A stretch of 64,000 nt of DNA from Ancistrus triradiatus (Eukaryota > Chordata > Actinopteri > Siluriformes > Loricariidae), in NCBI GenBank assembly GCA_025084515.1, contig JAJAGP010000218.1:434001-498000 (forward strand). The letters run 5' to 3'. The translations under genes and the position numbers were made by a program. Shown in pieces: positions 11,181-22,493 of this stretch; positions within the stretch are counted from its first letter, which is position 1, and every line of letters starts with the position of its first letter. Below the pieces are notes generated by a model, which saw nothing but the letters and a program-made list of their open reading frames with translations, ran no database searches and was not told where the DNA came from.

Positions 11181-11675
11181 TTTTGAGAAATAATAATGTT
11201 TCTGACATCTTTACACCAATATTGTTTCTGTGCAGATGATACTTCTTGCCACAGGTTACTTTTCTAATAATACTAAACCATATAATTGAATATTGCAAAG
11301 CGATTGCCTCTGCGACGTTCAGGAAACAATCACATATAGTCTCAGAAGTATGGAATGTTATGGGAACACGAAATTGGGTTCAGCGGTATGGACACATTCT
11401 TTTTTAATATTTATCTAATATGGACTTGGTTCAAAGTACCTGGACTTGTTCCAGCAGCTTGGGCTACAGGAAACTTACTTTTTTTTAGTTCCTTTGGAAT
11501 CATTTTCTCTGGATAAAGGCGGAGAACATATGTGTGGTCTGCATTTACTCCATTGTTCTGGCTCTGGGTGAGAGGCATGAGAGTGAAGCTTTATTCAACA
11601 CAACCTCTCAAGTACAGAGTCTGGATAGAGGATTGTGAGAATTAACATTCCTCCATTAATGATGATTTTATGTAC
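11181..11675. other. Intergenic, nothing recognised
   Basis: No gene or repeat boundary is supported. Confidence 0.35.
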
Positions 11676-11677
11676 AC

Positions 11678-12200
11678 GCACTGAACACTTTATTAAGTAC
11701 GCCTTGTTTCTATACTCATTGGTGGTCAAAGCATTGTGATCACCTTGCCCACAACAATGTGTATGTAGGTGGCACATATAAATTGTTGATGGTCACATGA
11801 ATGACTGGACATAGAGTTTCCACCAGCTTGTGTGCCATCACATTCCCAGGTACATGATAGCTGGTGTTCCATGTGATGTAACTGATAATGCAGTTCACTG
11901 GACCAGACAACTTTCTTCCATTACTCCAAAGTCCTGTTCAGACACTCACATGTCCATTCTAGGCTTTTTTCGCTAAAGATACAGGCCATTCTTTCCATTC
12001 TCTGGCTATGCAACCCCATACTCAGCAGGGTGTGATGCACTGTACATTGTGACACTTTGTGACACATACCCCTGTAATCAGCATTAAAAATATTTGTGAA
12101 ATGTACCATAGTAGCATTCTTGTTTTTTTGGTTCAGATGAAAACATAATAGGATCACTGATGATGGTGGTGGTGTTGAGGGGATTTGAATGGTGTGTTAT
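11678..12200 (-). mobile_element. Old family-E-like transposon relic
   Basis: It opens with 'gcactgaacactttattaag', close to the family E terminal repeat. The following sequence, read on the minus strand, gives transposon-like text but no intact frame. The far end could not be placed. Confidence 0.5.
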
Positions 12201-12810
12201 GTACAGTAATTAATCCCTCTACCCTTTCCATCAATCAGCTCAAAGAATCCACCACAGCGCCACCACTTGAGCACATATTTTTTGGGTGATTTACTACTCT
12301 CGGCACAGCAGTGACATCGACATGGGAGTTATTTTTAAACAAAGTGTATACTTGCTAGGCACATCATTAAACGCCTGCTTTTTGGTGCAGTTTGAAAATA
12401 TGTGAAGTTTATCTCGCTCATCGTCTTGTTATTTCACTTCTAACAACAGGGCATGGGTGTCTTCTACTAAAGAATTTCCACTGAAATTGCGAAATGGTAA
12501 TTCGAGAAATAAAAGTCATGATATCTACCTTGTGTCTCACACAATTACAAGACATAAATAAAAAAAAACTATGACCTAAAAGTTCAATGTATAAACATTT
12601 AAAACACTGAAATGATCATGGTAGTTTTACAGTATTGTCTATTGCAGCCTTTTAGAGTAAAATAGCACGTGCTTACAGGCTTTATCTTAATGTGTAAGGC
12701 TTTAACATATGTACAAAGATTCAGACTTTTTCCACTTCAACTTTTTAAACACTCTTGTTAATTTGTAGCATCTACACCCATGCCTTATGATAACATTTAG
12801 ATAATTTATT
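12201..12810. other. Intergenic, nothing recognised
   Basis: AT-rich sequence without supportable features. Confidence 0.35.
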
Positions 12811-12814
12811 TTTG

Positions 12815-12965
12815 TTTGTTTGTCACATCAGCATCAATGGCTAAACACGGCAGGAGCAAGGTTACATCAATACTAGTCAGACATACTCAAACTGGGCCAA
12901 TTTAGAGCAACCAGTTAACCTAATGCATGTCTTTGGAATGCGGAACTTATGGGAGGTTCACTTTG
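12815..12965 (-). repeat. Dispersed SINE-like repeat, family N copy 1
   Basis: Shares 'gtcacatcagcatcaatggc', 'gggccaatttagagcaacc' and 'aacctaatgcatgtctttgg' with 50150-50340 and 58775-58950. In antisense this matches the 3' half of the repeats at 18240 and 29242 ('cctcccacagtccaaagaca'). Confidence 0.65.
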
Positions 12966-13537
12966 AAGCTGCGGAGACTGACATCTTGCGGCCGCTGCAA
13001 GTCACTACAGTTCTACGTTTAAATGGCTAATTTTTGAACGCAAACTAATCTTTAATAGGGGAGAATGTGGACGGTTGCAACAAGGGCCAGTTGCAACATT
13101 GCTTATTCCACCTGTTAGGAATGAACTACAGTGCTGATATTCATACAGTACAAACTCAGTTTCTCCTCATTCCTGAAGGAAAACAGCCACATGACTATTC
13201 CTTATGCAAAAACTACTTTTCATGATGAAAAAGTAATTGTGTAGTGAACAGAGTTTTTGTCATAGAGTCTAAACTGTTTGCTTGAAGCGTTGTGTTTTAA
13301 TCTGTATGTTCTTAGCTTCCAACAGGCATAGCTTGCATGTGTCAAAGCTATTGTGTCCAGATAGCATAGCAAGTTTTATCATGGCTGTCAGTGTAACTGT
13401 CCAAACTGTACCAAACTAAAACGGTATATATACACATGTACACAATCACTCACTGATACAAACTTACCATTTTAGTTTGGTAAGTTAGGGGAGAGTGCTA
13501 GCAGTTACAAATGCTGGTGGCCTTATAGTACCTTATA
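12966..13537. other. Intergenic, partly repetitive
   Basis: A phrase 'ggggaga(a/g)tg' with 'gttgcaac' recurs near 13055 and 13490. No gene is seen. Confidence 0.35.
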
Positions 13538-13539
13538 TA

Positions 13540-14719
13540 CAGTGGGGCAAAAAAAGTATTTAATCAGTCACTGATTGTGCAAGTTCTCCGACTTAGAAAG
13601 ATGAGAGAGGTCTGTAATTTTCATTATAGGTACACTTCAACTATTAGAGACAAAATCAGAAAAAAAAATCCAGGAAATCACATTGTGGGATTTTTAAAGA
13701 ATTTAATTGTATATTTTGGTGGAAAATAAGTATTTGGTCAACAAATTTGGTTCAACTCAATACTTTGCAACATAACCTTTGTTGGCAATGACAGAGGTCA
13801 AACATTTCCTGTAATTCTTCACCAGGTTTGAACATACTAGTATTTTGGCCCGTTCCTCCATGCAGATCCCCTCTAGATCAGTGATGTTTTGGGGCAACAC
13901 GGACTTTCAACTCCCTCCACACATTTTCTATGGGGCTGAGGTCTGGAGACTGGCTATGCCACTCCAGGACCTTGAAATGCTTTTCATGGAGCCACTCCTT
14001 CGTTGCCCGAGCGGTGTGTTTGGGATCATTGTCATGCTGGAAGACCCAGCCACGTTCCATCTTCAATGCTGTCATTGGTGGAAGAAGGTTTTGGCTTAAA
14101 ATCTCACGATACATGGCCCCATTCATTCTTCCCTTAACACAGATCAGTCGTCCTGTCCCCTTTGCAGAAAAACTACCACAAAGCATGATGTTTCCACCCC
14201 CATGCTTCACAGTAGGTATGGTGCACTTGGGATGCAACTCAGCATTCTTCTTCCTCCAAACACGACGAGTTAAGTTTTTTTTCCATATGCTCTCTGGCAA
14301 ACTTCAGACGGGCCTGGACATGTACTGGTTTAAGCAGGGGGACACGCCTGGCACTGCAGGATCTGAGTCCCTCTTGGCGTAGTGTGTTACCGATGGTAGC
14401 CTTTGTTACTTTGGTCCCAGCTCTCTGCAGGTCATTCATCAGGTCCCTCCATGTAGTTCTTGGATTTTTGCTCACCGTTCTCACAATCATTTTGACCCCA
14501 CGGGATGAGATCTTGCGTGGGGTCCCAGATCGAGGGAGATTATCAATGGTCTTGTATGTCTTCCATTTTTTTACAATTGCTCCCACAGTTGATTTATTTA
14601 CACCAACCTGCTTGCCTATTGTAGATTCTACAATCTACTAAATGAAAATTACAGACGTCTCTCATCTTTCTAAGTAGGAGAACTTTAAGGGCTGACTAAG
14701 TATTTTTTTTGCCCCGCTG
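13540..14719 (-). mobile_element. Tc1-like element, family A copy 2
   Basis: Ends CAGTGGGGCAAAAAAAGT and 'ttttttgccccgctg', flanked by TA at 13538-13539 and 14720-14721. The transposase runs on the minus strand. The right inverted repeat and the transposase N-terminus are shortened by a deletion at about 14640. Confidence 0.92.
13757..14600 (-). pseudogene. Broken Tc1 transposase, family A copy 2
   Basis: Two long stretches are in frame: residues equivalent to the DNA-binding half ('YKTIDNLPRSGTPRKISSRG' near 14550) and the catalytic half from about 14300 to 13878. The second Asp (HDNDPKHTA) and the Glu (SPIENVWRELK) are intact. The segment with the first Asp (WSDETK) is deleted at about 14275, and the N-terminal start region is missing. 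Confidence 0.88.
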
Positions 14720-14723
14720 TATT

Positions 14724-14726
<3 letters not shown>

Positions 14727-14783
<57 letters not shown>

Positions 14784-14784
14784 C
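14727..14784. repeat. (GATA)n microsatellite
   Basis: About 14 uninterrupted TAGA/GATA units immediately right of the family A element. Confidence 0.97.
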
Positions 14785-15164
14785 GCACTTAGCTAGTTAG
14801 ATGCAAATCATGTGTAATTTACCAAATGCTGGTGGCATTATAGTATCTAATGTTTTTATGTAGCTGTATGTAGTATATTTTATGTAGTATGTATGAAATT
14901 TTAACATTCGTGCCAATCGTGGAGTTTGGGATAAATTCCTGAATGTACTGTAAAGTTCAGGATAAATCTGGTACGTGGTGAAGCTACTTTCTGACCACCA
15001 GGGGTCCTCGTTGACGTACTTTTAAATCTCGGAACAAGTCAACCAGAACCTAAATTCTGCCGTAAGCTATATGAAACATAGGGCAAATTGGGGTTTTTTT
15101 GTTTGTTTTTAAAGTTTCTATTAGATGTCATCTACACATTTTAATCATAGTGTTTTTGGGCCCT

Positions 15165-15540
15165 TGAGCAAGGAAGTTGTACAGCATGGTGGCTCTAGGG
15201 CACTGTTTTGTTTGTCCCTCCACCAGGGGTCCCCAGTTCGATTCGAACCTCAGACTCTATGTGTGGTGTTTGCATGTCCTCGTGCCACGTGGGTTTATTT
15301 CCAGTAGTCCGATTTTCTCCTACATTCCAAACACATGCGTTAGGTGTCTTGTATTCTTGTGCTCACAGTCTTGTATTGTTATAACCTTACTCCTGTTTCA
15401 TAACCATTGATTCTGATGTGATGTTATACAATACACAAATAAATGATCAAGGCAGTTAACCATCCATTGCTTGGATTGTAAGTGTTCCTTGTAAGTCACT
15501 TTTGATAATTGTGTCTGTTAAATGATGTAGATCTACATTT
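15165..15540 (+). repeat. Degenerate SINE-like repeat fragments
   Basis: 15180-15350 resembles the repeat at 29242 ('catggtggctc', 'tccaaacacatgcgttaggt'). 15465-15535 is an eroded 3' core of the tRNA-derived SINE ('gcttggattgtaag', 'gtctgttaaatg'). Confidence 0.55.
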
Positions 15541-15845
15541 TAATGATACTAACAGCCTGGGATCCTTAATTCAGTGTCATATTATGTCTGAGTGATCAGA
15601 TTGTTGACTGTTGAGATAAGAGAGAACTGGCATTTGTTAATAATTAAACATTTCTTTCTATTTTTTGGGACAAGGTTTCTGTTTTAAGACTTGTTTGTTT
15701 GTGAAGTGGTTCCCATGATTGAAAACGTATGACATCTGGCACACACATCTATGGCACTGCTACTCAGGGTGTAGTCTGCAGACTCTATGCCCCCATATGT
15801 CATATAGACTTGTGTCTGGTATATATATATAGATTCATATATATA

Positions 15846-15887
15846 GATATATAGATATGTATATAGATATATACATATCTATATATC
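15846..15887. repeat. AT-rich near-perfect palindrome
   Basis: An 18-bp arm (GATATATAGATATGTATA) is repeated inverted around a 6-nt centre, within a wider TATA/GATA-rich tract (15818-15903). It may be a cruciform-prone simple repeat. Confidence 0.85.
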
Positions 15888-16104
15888 TATCTATATATCT
15901 ATAGATTCACCTCCCCTCGTTGTTTTATAACAGTGACAATGAAAGTACTTGACTTGTGGGTCTGATCAAGACAAGCAATCGGTCAGACCCAGCAAAAAGT
16001 AAGTTATTATGGATTTTGTACATATGACACGTCTTGCATTTTGACATGTTCCTCCTAGACATTTCGTCTGATTTATATCAGATATGCTACAACTCTAAAT
16101 AAGA

Positions 16105-17375
16105 AAATATTAGGAAAGAGGCATTTGAGGTAAATGTAATGAGGTAGGAAAAAATAATGATGTGATTTCAAACAGGAGATGTCAACAGGTGATTATAATC
16201 ATGATTTGATACAAAAAAACAGTATCCATAAAAGCTTGAGTCTGTGAGGAGGAAAGGTGGGGCGGAGGATTTCCAGTTTGTCAATAAATGCATAAAAAAA
16301 ATACTGAAAATGCTGTTTTAAACAATGTTTATCAAAGAAAGATTGGAAGGGATTTGCATATTTCTCATTCTACTGTGCATAACGTCATTAAACAATTAAA
16401 GGAATCTGGAATTTCAGTGCATAAAGCTAAATACCTGTGATCTACGATCTCTCAGACAGCATTGCATCAAGAACCATCATTCATTAATAGCTGATAGAAC
16501 CATATGGGCAATGGATTACTTTGGCAAACCTTTGTTAAGCACTACAGTACAGAATTACATCACAAATGTCACTTAAATTTTTACTGTGCAAAAACTAAGA
16601 CGTATGTTAACCATGTCCAGAAGTGGCATCGACTTCTCTGCGCTCAAGAGACATCTGGGATGGACCATCACACAGTGGAAACATGTATTGTGGTCAGACA
16701 AATCAGTATTCCAGATCTTTTTTTGGACAAAATGGACCATAGACGAAAATGAACCATCTCGACAATTACCAGCAACAAGTCCAAAAGATAGGGTCTGACA
16801 TGGTGTGGGGCTGTGTCAGTACAAAGGTCATTTGCATTTCTGTGATGGCAGCATTAATGCAGAAAAGTACATTGAGATTTCAGAACAACGTATGCTACCT
16901 TCAAGATGACTTCTTTTAAAGAGACATCCATGTATTCTTCAACACGACAATGCAAAACCACATGCTGCACGTATTACAAAGGCATGACTGCAGAAGAAGA
17001 TGGTACAGGTACTTGCCTGGCCTGCCTGCAGTCCTGATCTGTCCCCAACAGAGAATGTGTTACTGTTGTACCTTAAGACGTGTTTGCAGGAAAAATGGGA
17101 CAAAATAACACCTGAAGGACTTCGTCACTTTGTATGTTCCGTGTTGTGAGAAGGAATGACAATATAACAAAAGAGGTAAATGCTTTACTGACCCAACTTT
17201 TTTAGAATGTGATGCAGGCCTGAAATGTAGGACAAATGAAATGATGTTGACCAGACAAAACATGAAATGTCTTGAGTTCATACTGTCTGCAATGAATAAA
17301 ATGTAAGATGTAAATGTAAATGTAAGAAATGCTTTTTCTTCCATGCTGTCCCAACTTTTTCTGATTTGACATTGC
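16105..17375 (+). mobile_element. Tc1/mariner-like element, family C copy 2
   Basis: Same end sequences as the copy at 5660: 'tgatttcaaacaggagatgt' on the left and 'gaatgtgatgcaggcctgaa' inverted on the right, ending near 'gtcccaactttttctgattt'. Transposase remnants can be followed. The first Asp is in WSDKS near 16693. The second Asp is in LQHDNAKPHAARITKA near 16940, directly followed by a stop. The C-terminal 'SPDLSPTENVLL' lies near 17035. Multiple stops and frame changes make it dead. Confidence 0.82.
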
Positions 17376-17379
17376 ATAT

Positions 17380-18235
17380 ATGATGTGAAGATTTTATTTA
17401 TTTTTATTTTATTATTATTATTTTTTTCATTTTAAATTGCGAAGTGATTTTTGATCTCTTGCATGGTGTTGGCAAAACCATGAATTTATATGTTTTGCAA
17501 TGCAAACTTCAGAGGTTATTTGTAAAAATGAGTATGATGATATCCACATGCAAAGAGTGACATTTTGGTATAGTGGTACCATTTTTTCCAGGTGGAATCC
17601 ATGGGTGAAGATTTGGTACACACATCAGTGCTTGGGACAGTTGACCCCGACCCCAAGTGTGGCCTGAGGACTATATAGCACCACAATATGGCATATAGTT
17701 GCATATACATGCACCCATTTTGGTATGCATGTGGGGCTCTCGAAACTAGATTTTTTGTGTAGATTGTATCAGCTACACCCCACAGGAAGTGAGTTATTTT
17801 GGATTTTGTGTGTTTGGCCTTGCATTTTAACAAGCTCCTCCTAGGTGGTCCATCTAATTCATGTCAGATCTGCTAAATATTTAGTGAAGATGATTTTAAA
17901 TTACATTTTAAATTGATATATTTACCGGTGTGGAAATTGCCAAGCAATGATTTCATATATCTCACCTTGTAAACAGGAACGCTGCCATCCATTGCTTTAT
18001 ACAGCTTCACAAGTTACTGGATATGATGGTTGTGATGATTCCACACTCCCAGAGCAATACTCTACTGTAGCATAGTGACACCATTGCAAAATGGAGAGAG
18101 TGTCCCCCCCCCTTTTTTTTAGTAATATTGACTATGCAGCTGCTATAGGATTCATCTGATTCAAACTCTGTTTATTGTAATATAATACATACTTAGTGAT
18201 CTCACTGGAAGAGGCTTAATAACTAAGGTTTTCTT
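17380..18235. other. Intergenic, nothing recognised
   Basis: Contains short poly-T/ATT runs. No exon or RNA gene is supported. Confidence 0.35.
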
Positions 18236-18239
18236 TTTA

Positions 18240-18540
18240 CGAGGTAGTGACCCACTTTAGCTGAATGTGGTTGTCCATTTTTAACACCTGGGTTTAAGTC
18301 CCAGCCCATCTGTTATCGGTGTGGAGTTTGCATATACATCTTATGTCTGCATGGGTTTCCTCTGCGTTCTCCAGTTTCCTCCCATATACCAAAGACATAG
18401 GTCAATTGGTGTCTCTAAAGGTGTAGAGAGAGTGTCCACGTGTCTTGTCCAGGGTTGTTTCTTGCCTTATGTCCTGTGCTGCCAGCCAGGCTCCGGTTCC
18501 CATTAACACTAAATTGAATTAAGAAGCCATGGAAAGTGAA
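18240..18540 (+). repeat. Dispersed SINE-like repeat, family M copy
   Basis: Eroded copy of the repeat at 29242-29580. It shares 'gtgtggagtttgcat', 'gggtttcctctg', 'ccagtttcctcccatatacc', 'aaagacat' and 'tgtccagggttgtttcttgc'. Confidence 0.65.
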
Positions 18541-19026
18541 GGAGTGAGTGAATCATAATATAATATTTTAATAATACATCTTGCAACTTCTAGCTTCCCA
18601 GATATCTAACTATTAATAAGCAAGTAATTATGAGAAATGTGCTGTTATGTGCCAAATCTCTGCAAACTATTTTCACATAATCAGATATTTTAAGGGAGTT
18701 TTTATAATAGACAATTAATAAAACCTGTCTCTTCCTTCTGATACAGACCCAGCGTTTTTTGTTTGTTTTGTTTTTCCGTTTATTCCCTGTGGTTTAGAGC
18801 TGTCAGTTAAAGCCCATTAAAAAAGCATGTGTTTAAAGTTAATTGACAGACACTGCAGGCAATCATCAGCGCCAAAACGGGTAAAATAAGTTAACAACTC
18901 GTTAAATCTTCCAAATAGTCGGCGACACGCTCGAGCCGATGGCCCTGCACGAGAGCAGAGGGTGGAAGAGGCCGAGCTTCCACCAGGCCGGAACTAACTG
19001 TGAAGTGTGACCTGTTCAGAGTGTGA

Positions 19027-19034
19027 AGGTGTGA
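19027..19034 (+). promoter_or_regulatory. T-box half-site AGGTGTGA
   Basis: Exact canonical Brachyury/T-box half-site about 1 kb upstream of cdx4, with GTGTGAAGG direct repetition around it. T-box factors act in posterior mesoderm where caudal genes are expressed. Function here is inferred. Confidence 0.35.
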
Positions 19035-19302
19035 AGGATGCCGTCAGTGAGAAGGTGGCCTGAGACATAGAAAGAGACACCAACACGCTTTACACCTCTT
19101 TCATTCAGGGATCTTTAACAAATAACGCGTACACTCGAAAGGCGAGAAAGTGGCATGGGTACTATGCAGATGCAAGGTTCCCATATCGACAGGTTTTCTT
19201 TCAACAGGGGGGCAAGAGCTGGTGGCTCCATAATTTAGCGAATGTCCATGTCTGAAGCATCTTTTTGATAGATAATATCTGACAAATAGAAAAGCTAATA
19301 GG

Positions 19303-19303
19303 C

Positions 19304-19335
<32 letters not shown>
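19303..19335. repeat. (AAT)n microsatellite
   Basis: About 10 uninterrupted AAT units upstream of cdx4. Confidence 0.95.
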
Positions 19336-19455
19336 TTCATATTAAGATTAATTGTTGCCGTTGATCTGTTGTATTAATTGATCAAATTCTAATCGTGTTT
19401 AATGTGCTGATACTGCTTCACACAATTAGAATTTATTACTGATTATTTCTGATCA

Positions 19456-19457
19456 TG

Positions 19458-19501
<44 letters not shown>
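19456..19501. repeat. (ATT)n microsatellite
   Basis: About 14 uninterrupted ATT units. They are complementary to the AAT run 120 bp upstream, so the two could pair. Confidence 0.95.
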
Positions 19502-19757
19502 TGCTTCTGCTGATGTTGTTGTTAGGCTATTTCTTTTTATTGTCGTTGCCCTTTCACTTTTGCCATACCATGCCCCATTCAAGGCCTAATTTATTAGGCT
19601 GTAATGTTCGAACATGTGATGACCTACATGGTGTCTTTTTTCTAGTGCAGTCCATTAGTTGAACTCATAATTTGCGCACAGAAACAGAAGTGTAGGTGAT
19701 GCGGAAATCAGGCGCTGCGGCAGTGGGCGCAGTGGGTTGGCGGCCTTATTGGCCCGT

Positions 19758-19772
19758 CATTTGAATGCAAAT
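19758..19772 (+). promoter_or_regulatory. Octamer ATGCAAAT with adjacent SOX-like half-site
   Basis: Perfect POU octamer ATGCAAAT at 19765-19772, preceded by CATTTGA at 19758. The spacing resembles a composite SOX-OCT site, although the SOX half departs from CATTGT. It lies 265 bp upstream of the cdx4 ATG. Confidence 0.4.
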
Positions 19773-19794
19773 CCAGAGGGTTTGAAGTCTTGGC

Positions 19795-19802
19795 TGACGT
19801 CA
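19795..19802. promoter_or_regulatory. Perfect cAMP response element TGACGTCA
   Basis: A full palindromic CRE/ATF site, 235 bp upstream of the cdx4 ATG. An identical site sits just upstream of chic1 (29852-29859). Confidence 0.5.
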
Positions 19803-20037
19803 GTGAGGCCTTGTTATACCTACATCTGTGGCCACCACCTTGTCAACTGAGTCACATCATGTTTGATTGAAGCACGTCAAGGACTACACGGCATAACCAA
19901 GTTGGAACTCTTGTTTTCTGGACTACCACATTTGAGCTCTCTGATTTCTCTTTAAGTAATATATTGCATGGTGCATTAATAGTATGTCGTCTTGAGGGCA
20001 TACGCAGTTTCTGGCTTATTTTTTATTCTTGCGAATC

Positions 20038-20479
20038 ATGTATGTTGGATACCTCTTGGATAAGGGCGAAGGAAACATGTATCACCACCAAGGACCTGTA
20101 CGACGATCCGGTATCAACCTACCACCACAGAACTTCGTGTCCACGCCGCAGTACTCCGATTTTGGTGGATACCATCACGTGGCCAGCATGGACACACACG
20201 GTCAGGCCGCAGGGTCGTGGGCCGCTCCGTACGGAGCCCCGAGAGAAGACTGGGGCGCATACAGCCTCCCGCCTCCCAATACCATCGCTGCCCCTATGAG
20301 CAATTCTTCACCGGGACAAGTCTCCTATTGCTCACCTGATTATAACTCCATGCACAATCCGGGATCCGCTGTGCTGCCTCCTCCACCAGAGAACATTTCC
20401 GTGGCCCAACTGTCCCCGGATAAAGAACGACGCAACTCCTATCAGTGGATGAGCAAAACCGTCCAGTCATCTTCCACCG
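20038..20479 (+). CDS. cdx4: cdx4 coding exon 1
   Basis: Encodes residues 1-147 and the first base of Gly148: the N-terminal activation region and YQWM motif. Donor CCG|GTGAGT at 20480. Confidence 0.95.
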
Positions 20480-22493
20480 GTGAGTTAATATCTGCAATAA
20501 CTTCTCAGTCATGCCTAGGTCTAAAGATTTCAAACTACCACTGGTGCATTTCTGCAGGTTGTGAGGCTGACTGCGAATGATGATTCAAAACCTCTGCATT
20601 TAAATTGAAAACTTTCAGGATAACAAACTTTCCTAGTGATCAACAATGAGCTAGAGTAAACGCCTGTTAAGGCTACCTGGCGTCTCCATTTTCTCTAATT
20701 CGTTTGCTCTTTATAATCAAGTCCGGAATGCAAGGGATATAAGCGTAATACCACATTGCATGAAAAGGTTATAATAATAAGGCGATATTAGCAAAGTTCA
20801 TATTAATTCATATAATATTTTAGTTAAAATCATAAGAGATTATGGTAATGAATTCATAACAGCTATGTTTAAATTCCATGTAAAAATAAACCGTTTAACA
20901 AGCTCAACGAAACTGAGATTCAGCTCTACCATTTAGTATTAGACTTTTTAAATAAATGAGATATTTGTGACAGGTGAAGGTGTTCGGACCTGGCGCCAGG
21001 CTCACTTGTAATGCTAATGGACTGACTCCCGTAAACTAGATGTGAGATCCCCATTTTTCCTGCTACATTGTCTCAGGTTTTGAGGGGTTATCTGTCATAT
21101 TCAGGCGGCGGCCCCTTTCAACACCTTGTTTTTACTTTGATATGCAGCAATGCGGCTTCCTCCGTCCCTCTCCTTCATGACTTCTATTGCTAGAGAGTGA
21201 CGAACTTTCACAGTAAATAAAGGTCCCTAACACATGTGAAAACATTCATGTAATTTATAGAAGGCAAATCATTAGGCCATATACCTACATTTAAAAGCGT
21301 GTCACTCTGTAAGCACTGGGTCGTGACCTGACATGGATTTCACGCGTTAGGCCTGTTCTAACAAAATATCAGATAGACACACGCGCTGTGTGGCCAATTC
21401 TTTTATTATATTTTTAACTGTCGTAAAGTTTTATGTAGCTCTAGTCTTGTCACTCGACTATAATTTATAAAATATTTTCATTATTTAACAACACCAAACA
21501 TGGAAATAACGAAAACCAGGATTTAGTACACTGCTAATTTTCCTAAAATGGTAAATAATTCATTTTCCCTGGCTTGTATAAACCAGAACAGCCGGATCTT
21601 CGCTATAGGCAAATAACCCTTAAGGAATAAGCATGTAAGTACTTTGTAATCCCTCTTAACACTTGAAAGGGATTTAGGTCGTATCCCATTGTCCTGCAGT
21701 TTGTTCAAAATGTGTGATCAAAGAAGAGCAAAGAGTCAATTTACAAATACCAACACTGATCTCTTTCTGGAGGTCCCTCATCGGGTGTTTTGATGACATA
21801 TTTTTATAGCTTACAATTTAAGTTTTAAAATAATAGCCTACATGTCGCTTGATCTCAGCCAACACTGTAGGCTATACTGTAGGTATAACATAACATAACA
21901 TAACATAACATAACATAACATAACATAACATAACATAACATAGGCCAGAAATTATTATAGCTTGTCTAGGCTTCTAATGGTTGACTTGTGATTTAATGCG
22001 TTATATCTTTGAATCTGTTCAGGAAAAACGAGAACAAAGGAGAAATACCGAGTGGTTTACACAGACCACCAAAGGCTGGAGCTGGAGAAGGAGTTTCACT
22101 TTAATCGTTATATCACCATAAGAAGAAAATCAGAGCTGGCGGTGAACCTGGGCCTTTCAGAGAGACAGGTAGCTACAACGAAATCCATCCCTTATCGCTG
22201 TTTCTGCCAAAGCATGTGTGGTGTTATAAGTTAGTCAAATATCTGTAATTTTACAGGTAAAAATCTGGTTCCAAAACCGCCGCGCAAAGGAAAGGAAGTT
22301 AATTAAAAAGAAGCTGGGGCAGTCGGACGGCGGCAGCGGCGGTTCGGTGCACAGTGACCCGGGCTCAGTCAGTCCACTGCCCGTACCTGGTTCACTCAGC
22401 CCATCGGACGTGCACGGCTCCGTTTACCCGCCTCCCATCATGAACACCTTACCGTCCATGAGGAACATACAGCAAGTTACTGTCACCCAGTGA
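20038..22493 (+). CDS. cdx4: Caudal-type homeobox protein Cdx4 (3 coding exons, 274 aa)
   Basis: Homeodomain transcription factor of posterior body patterning that binds caudal-type AT-rich sites and acts upstream of Hox genes. The coding exons join as 20038-20479, 22023-22168 and 22257-22493; all junctions are GT-AG and the frame closes on TGA. The N-terminus MYVGYLLDK is typical of caudal proteins and is followed by the caudal activation region with QNFVS and PREDW. A YQWM hexapeptide-like motif (135-138) precedes the homeodomain (about 153-212), which has WFQNRR with Trp48, Gln50 and Asn51 in place. The tail ends IQQVTVTQ, close to the IQQVIVSE-type end of CDX4, and differs from CDX1/CDX2. 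The neighbour chic1 also favours cdx4 over cdx1. I use ATG 20038; a TTG nine bases upstream is not a plausible start. The paralogue assignment rests on recall of family sequences. Confidence 0.95.
20480..22022 (+). other. cdx4 intron 1
   Basis: 1.54 kb between GTGAGT and TTCAG. It holds a TAACA pentanucleotide run (21884-21942) and no recognisable transposon, so regulatory elements could be present. None is identified with confidence. Confidence 0.8.
21884..21942. repeat. (TAACA)n pentanucleotide microsatellite
   Basis: About 11-12 uninterrupted TAACA units inside cdx4 intron 1. Confidence 0.97.
22023..22168 (+). CDS. cdx4: cdx4 coding exon 2 (first part of homeobox)
   Basis: Encodes the end of Gly148 to Gln196. 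It contains KTRTKEKYRVVYTDHQRLEL and helices 1-2 of the homeodomain. It ends exactly between homeodomain positions 44 and 45, the intron position I associate with caudal genes. Donor CAG|GTAGCT. Confidence 0.95.
22257..22493 (+). CDS. cdx4: cdx4 coding exon 3 (recognition helix and C-terminus)
   Basis: Starts after TTACAG following an 88-bp intron. Encodes VKIWFQNRRAKERK, a Gly/Ser/Pro-rich tail and the terminal IQQVTVTQ. Stop TGA at 22491-22493. Confidence 0.95.
   Translation, partial: VKIWFQNRRAKERKLIKKKLGQSDGGSGGSVHSDPGSVSPLPVPGSLSPSDVHGSVYPPPIMNTLPSMRNIQQVTVTQ

Larger units (their letters stand above)
18541..20037 (+). promoter_or_regulatory. cdx4: Upstream region of cdx4 (putative promoter and proximal enhancers)
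   Basis: This 1.5 kb stretch directly precedes the cdx4 start codon. It contains no transposon I can recognise, unlike the 18 kb before it, apart from ATT-type microsatellites at 19303-19335 and 19456-19501. It contains a T-box half-site (19027-19034), an octamer (19765-19772) and a perfect CRE (19795-19802). The transcription start cannot be placed from the sequence alone. Absence of transposons fits purifying selection on regulatory DNA, but this is inference. Confidence 0.5.

Noticed and set aside
20029..20037. Nine-base upstream extension of cdx4 using TTG as start
   Set aside because: Vertebrate nuclear genes start at ATG; MYV at 20038 matches caudal proteins.
21884..21942. Regularly spaced repeats that might suggest a CRISPR-like array
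   Set aside because: It is a simple TAACA microsatellite in a vertebrate intron, with no spacers.
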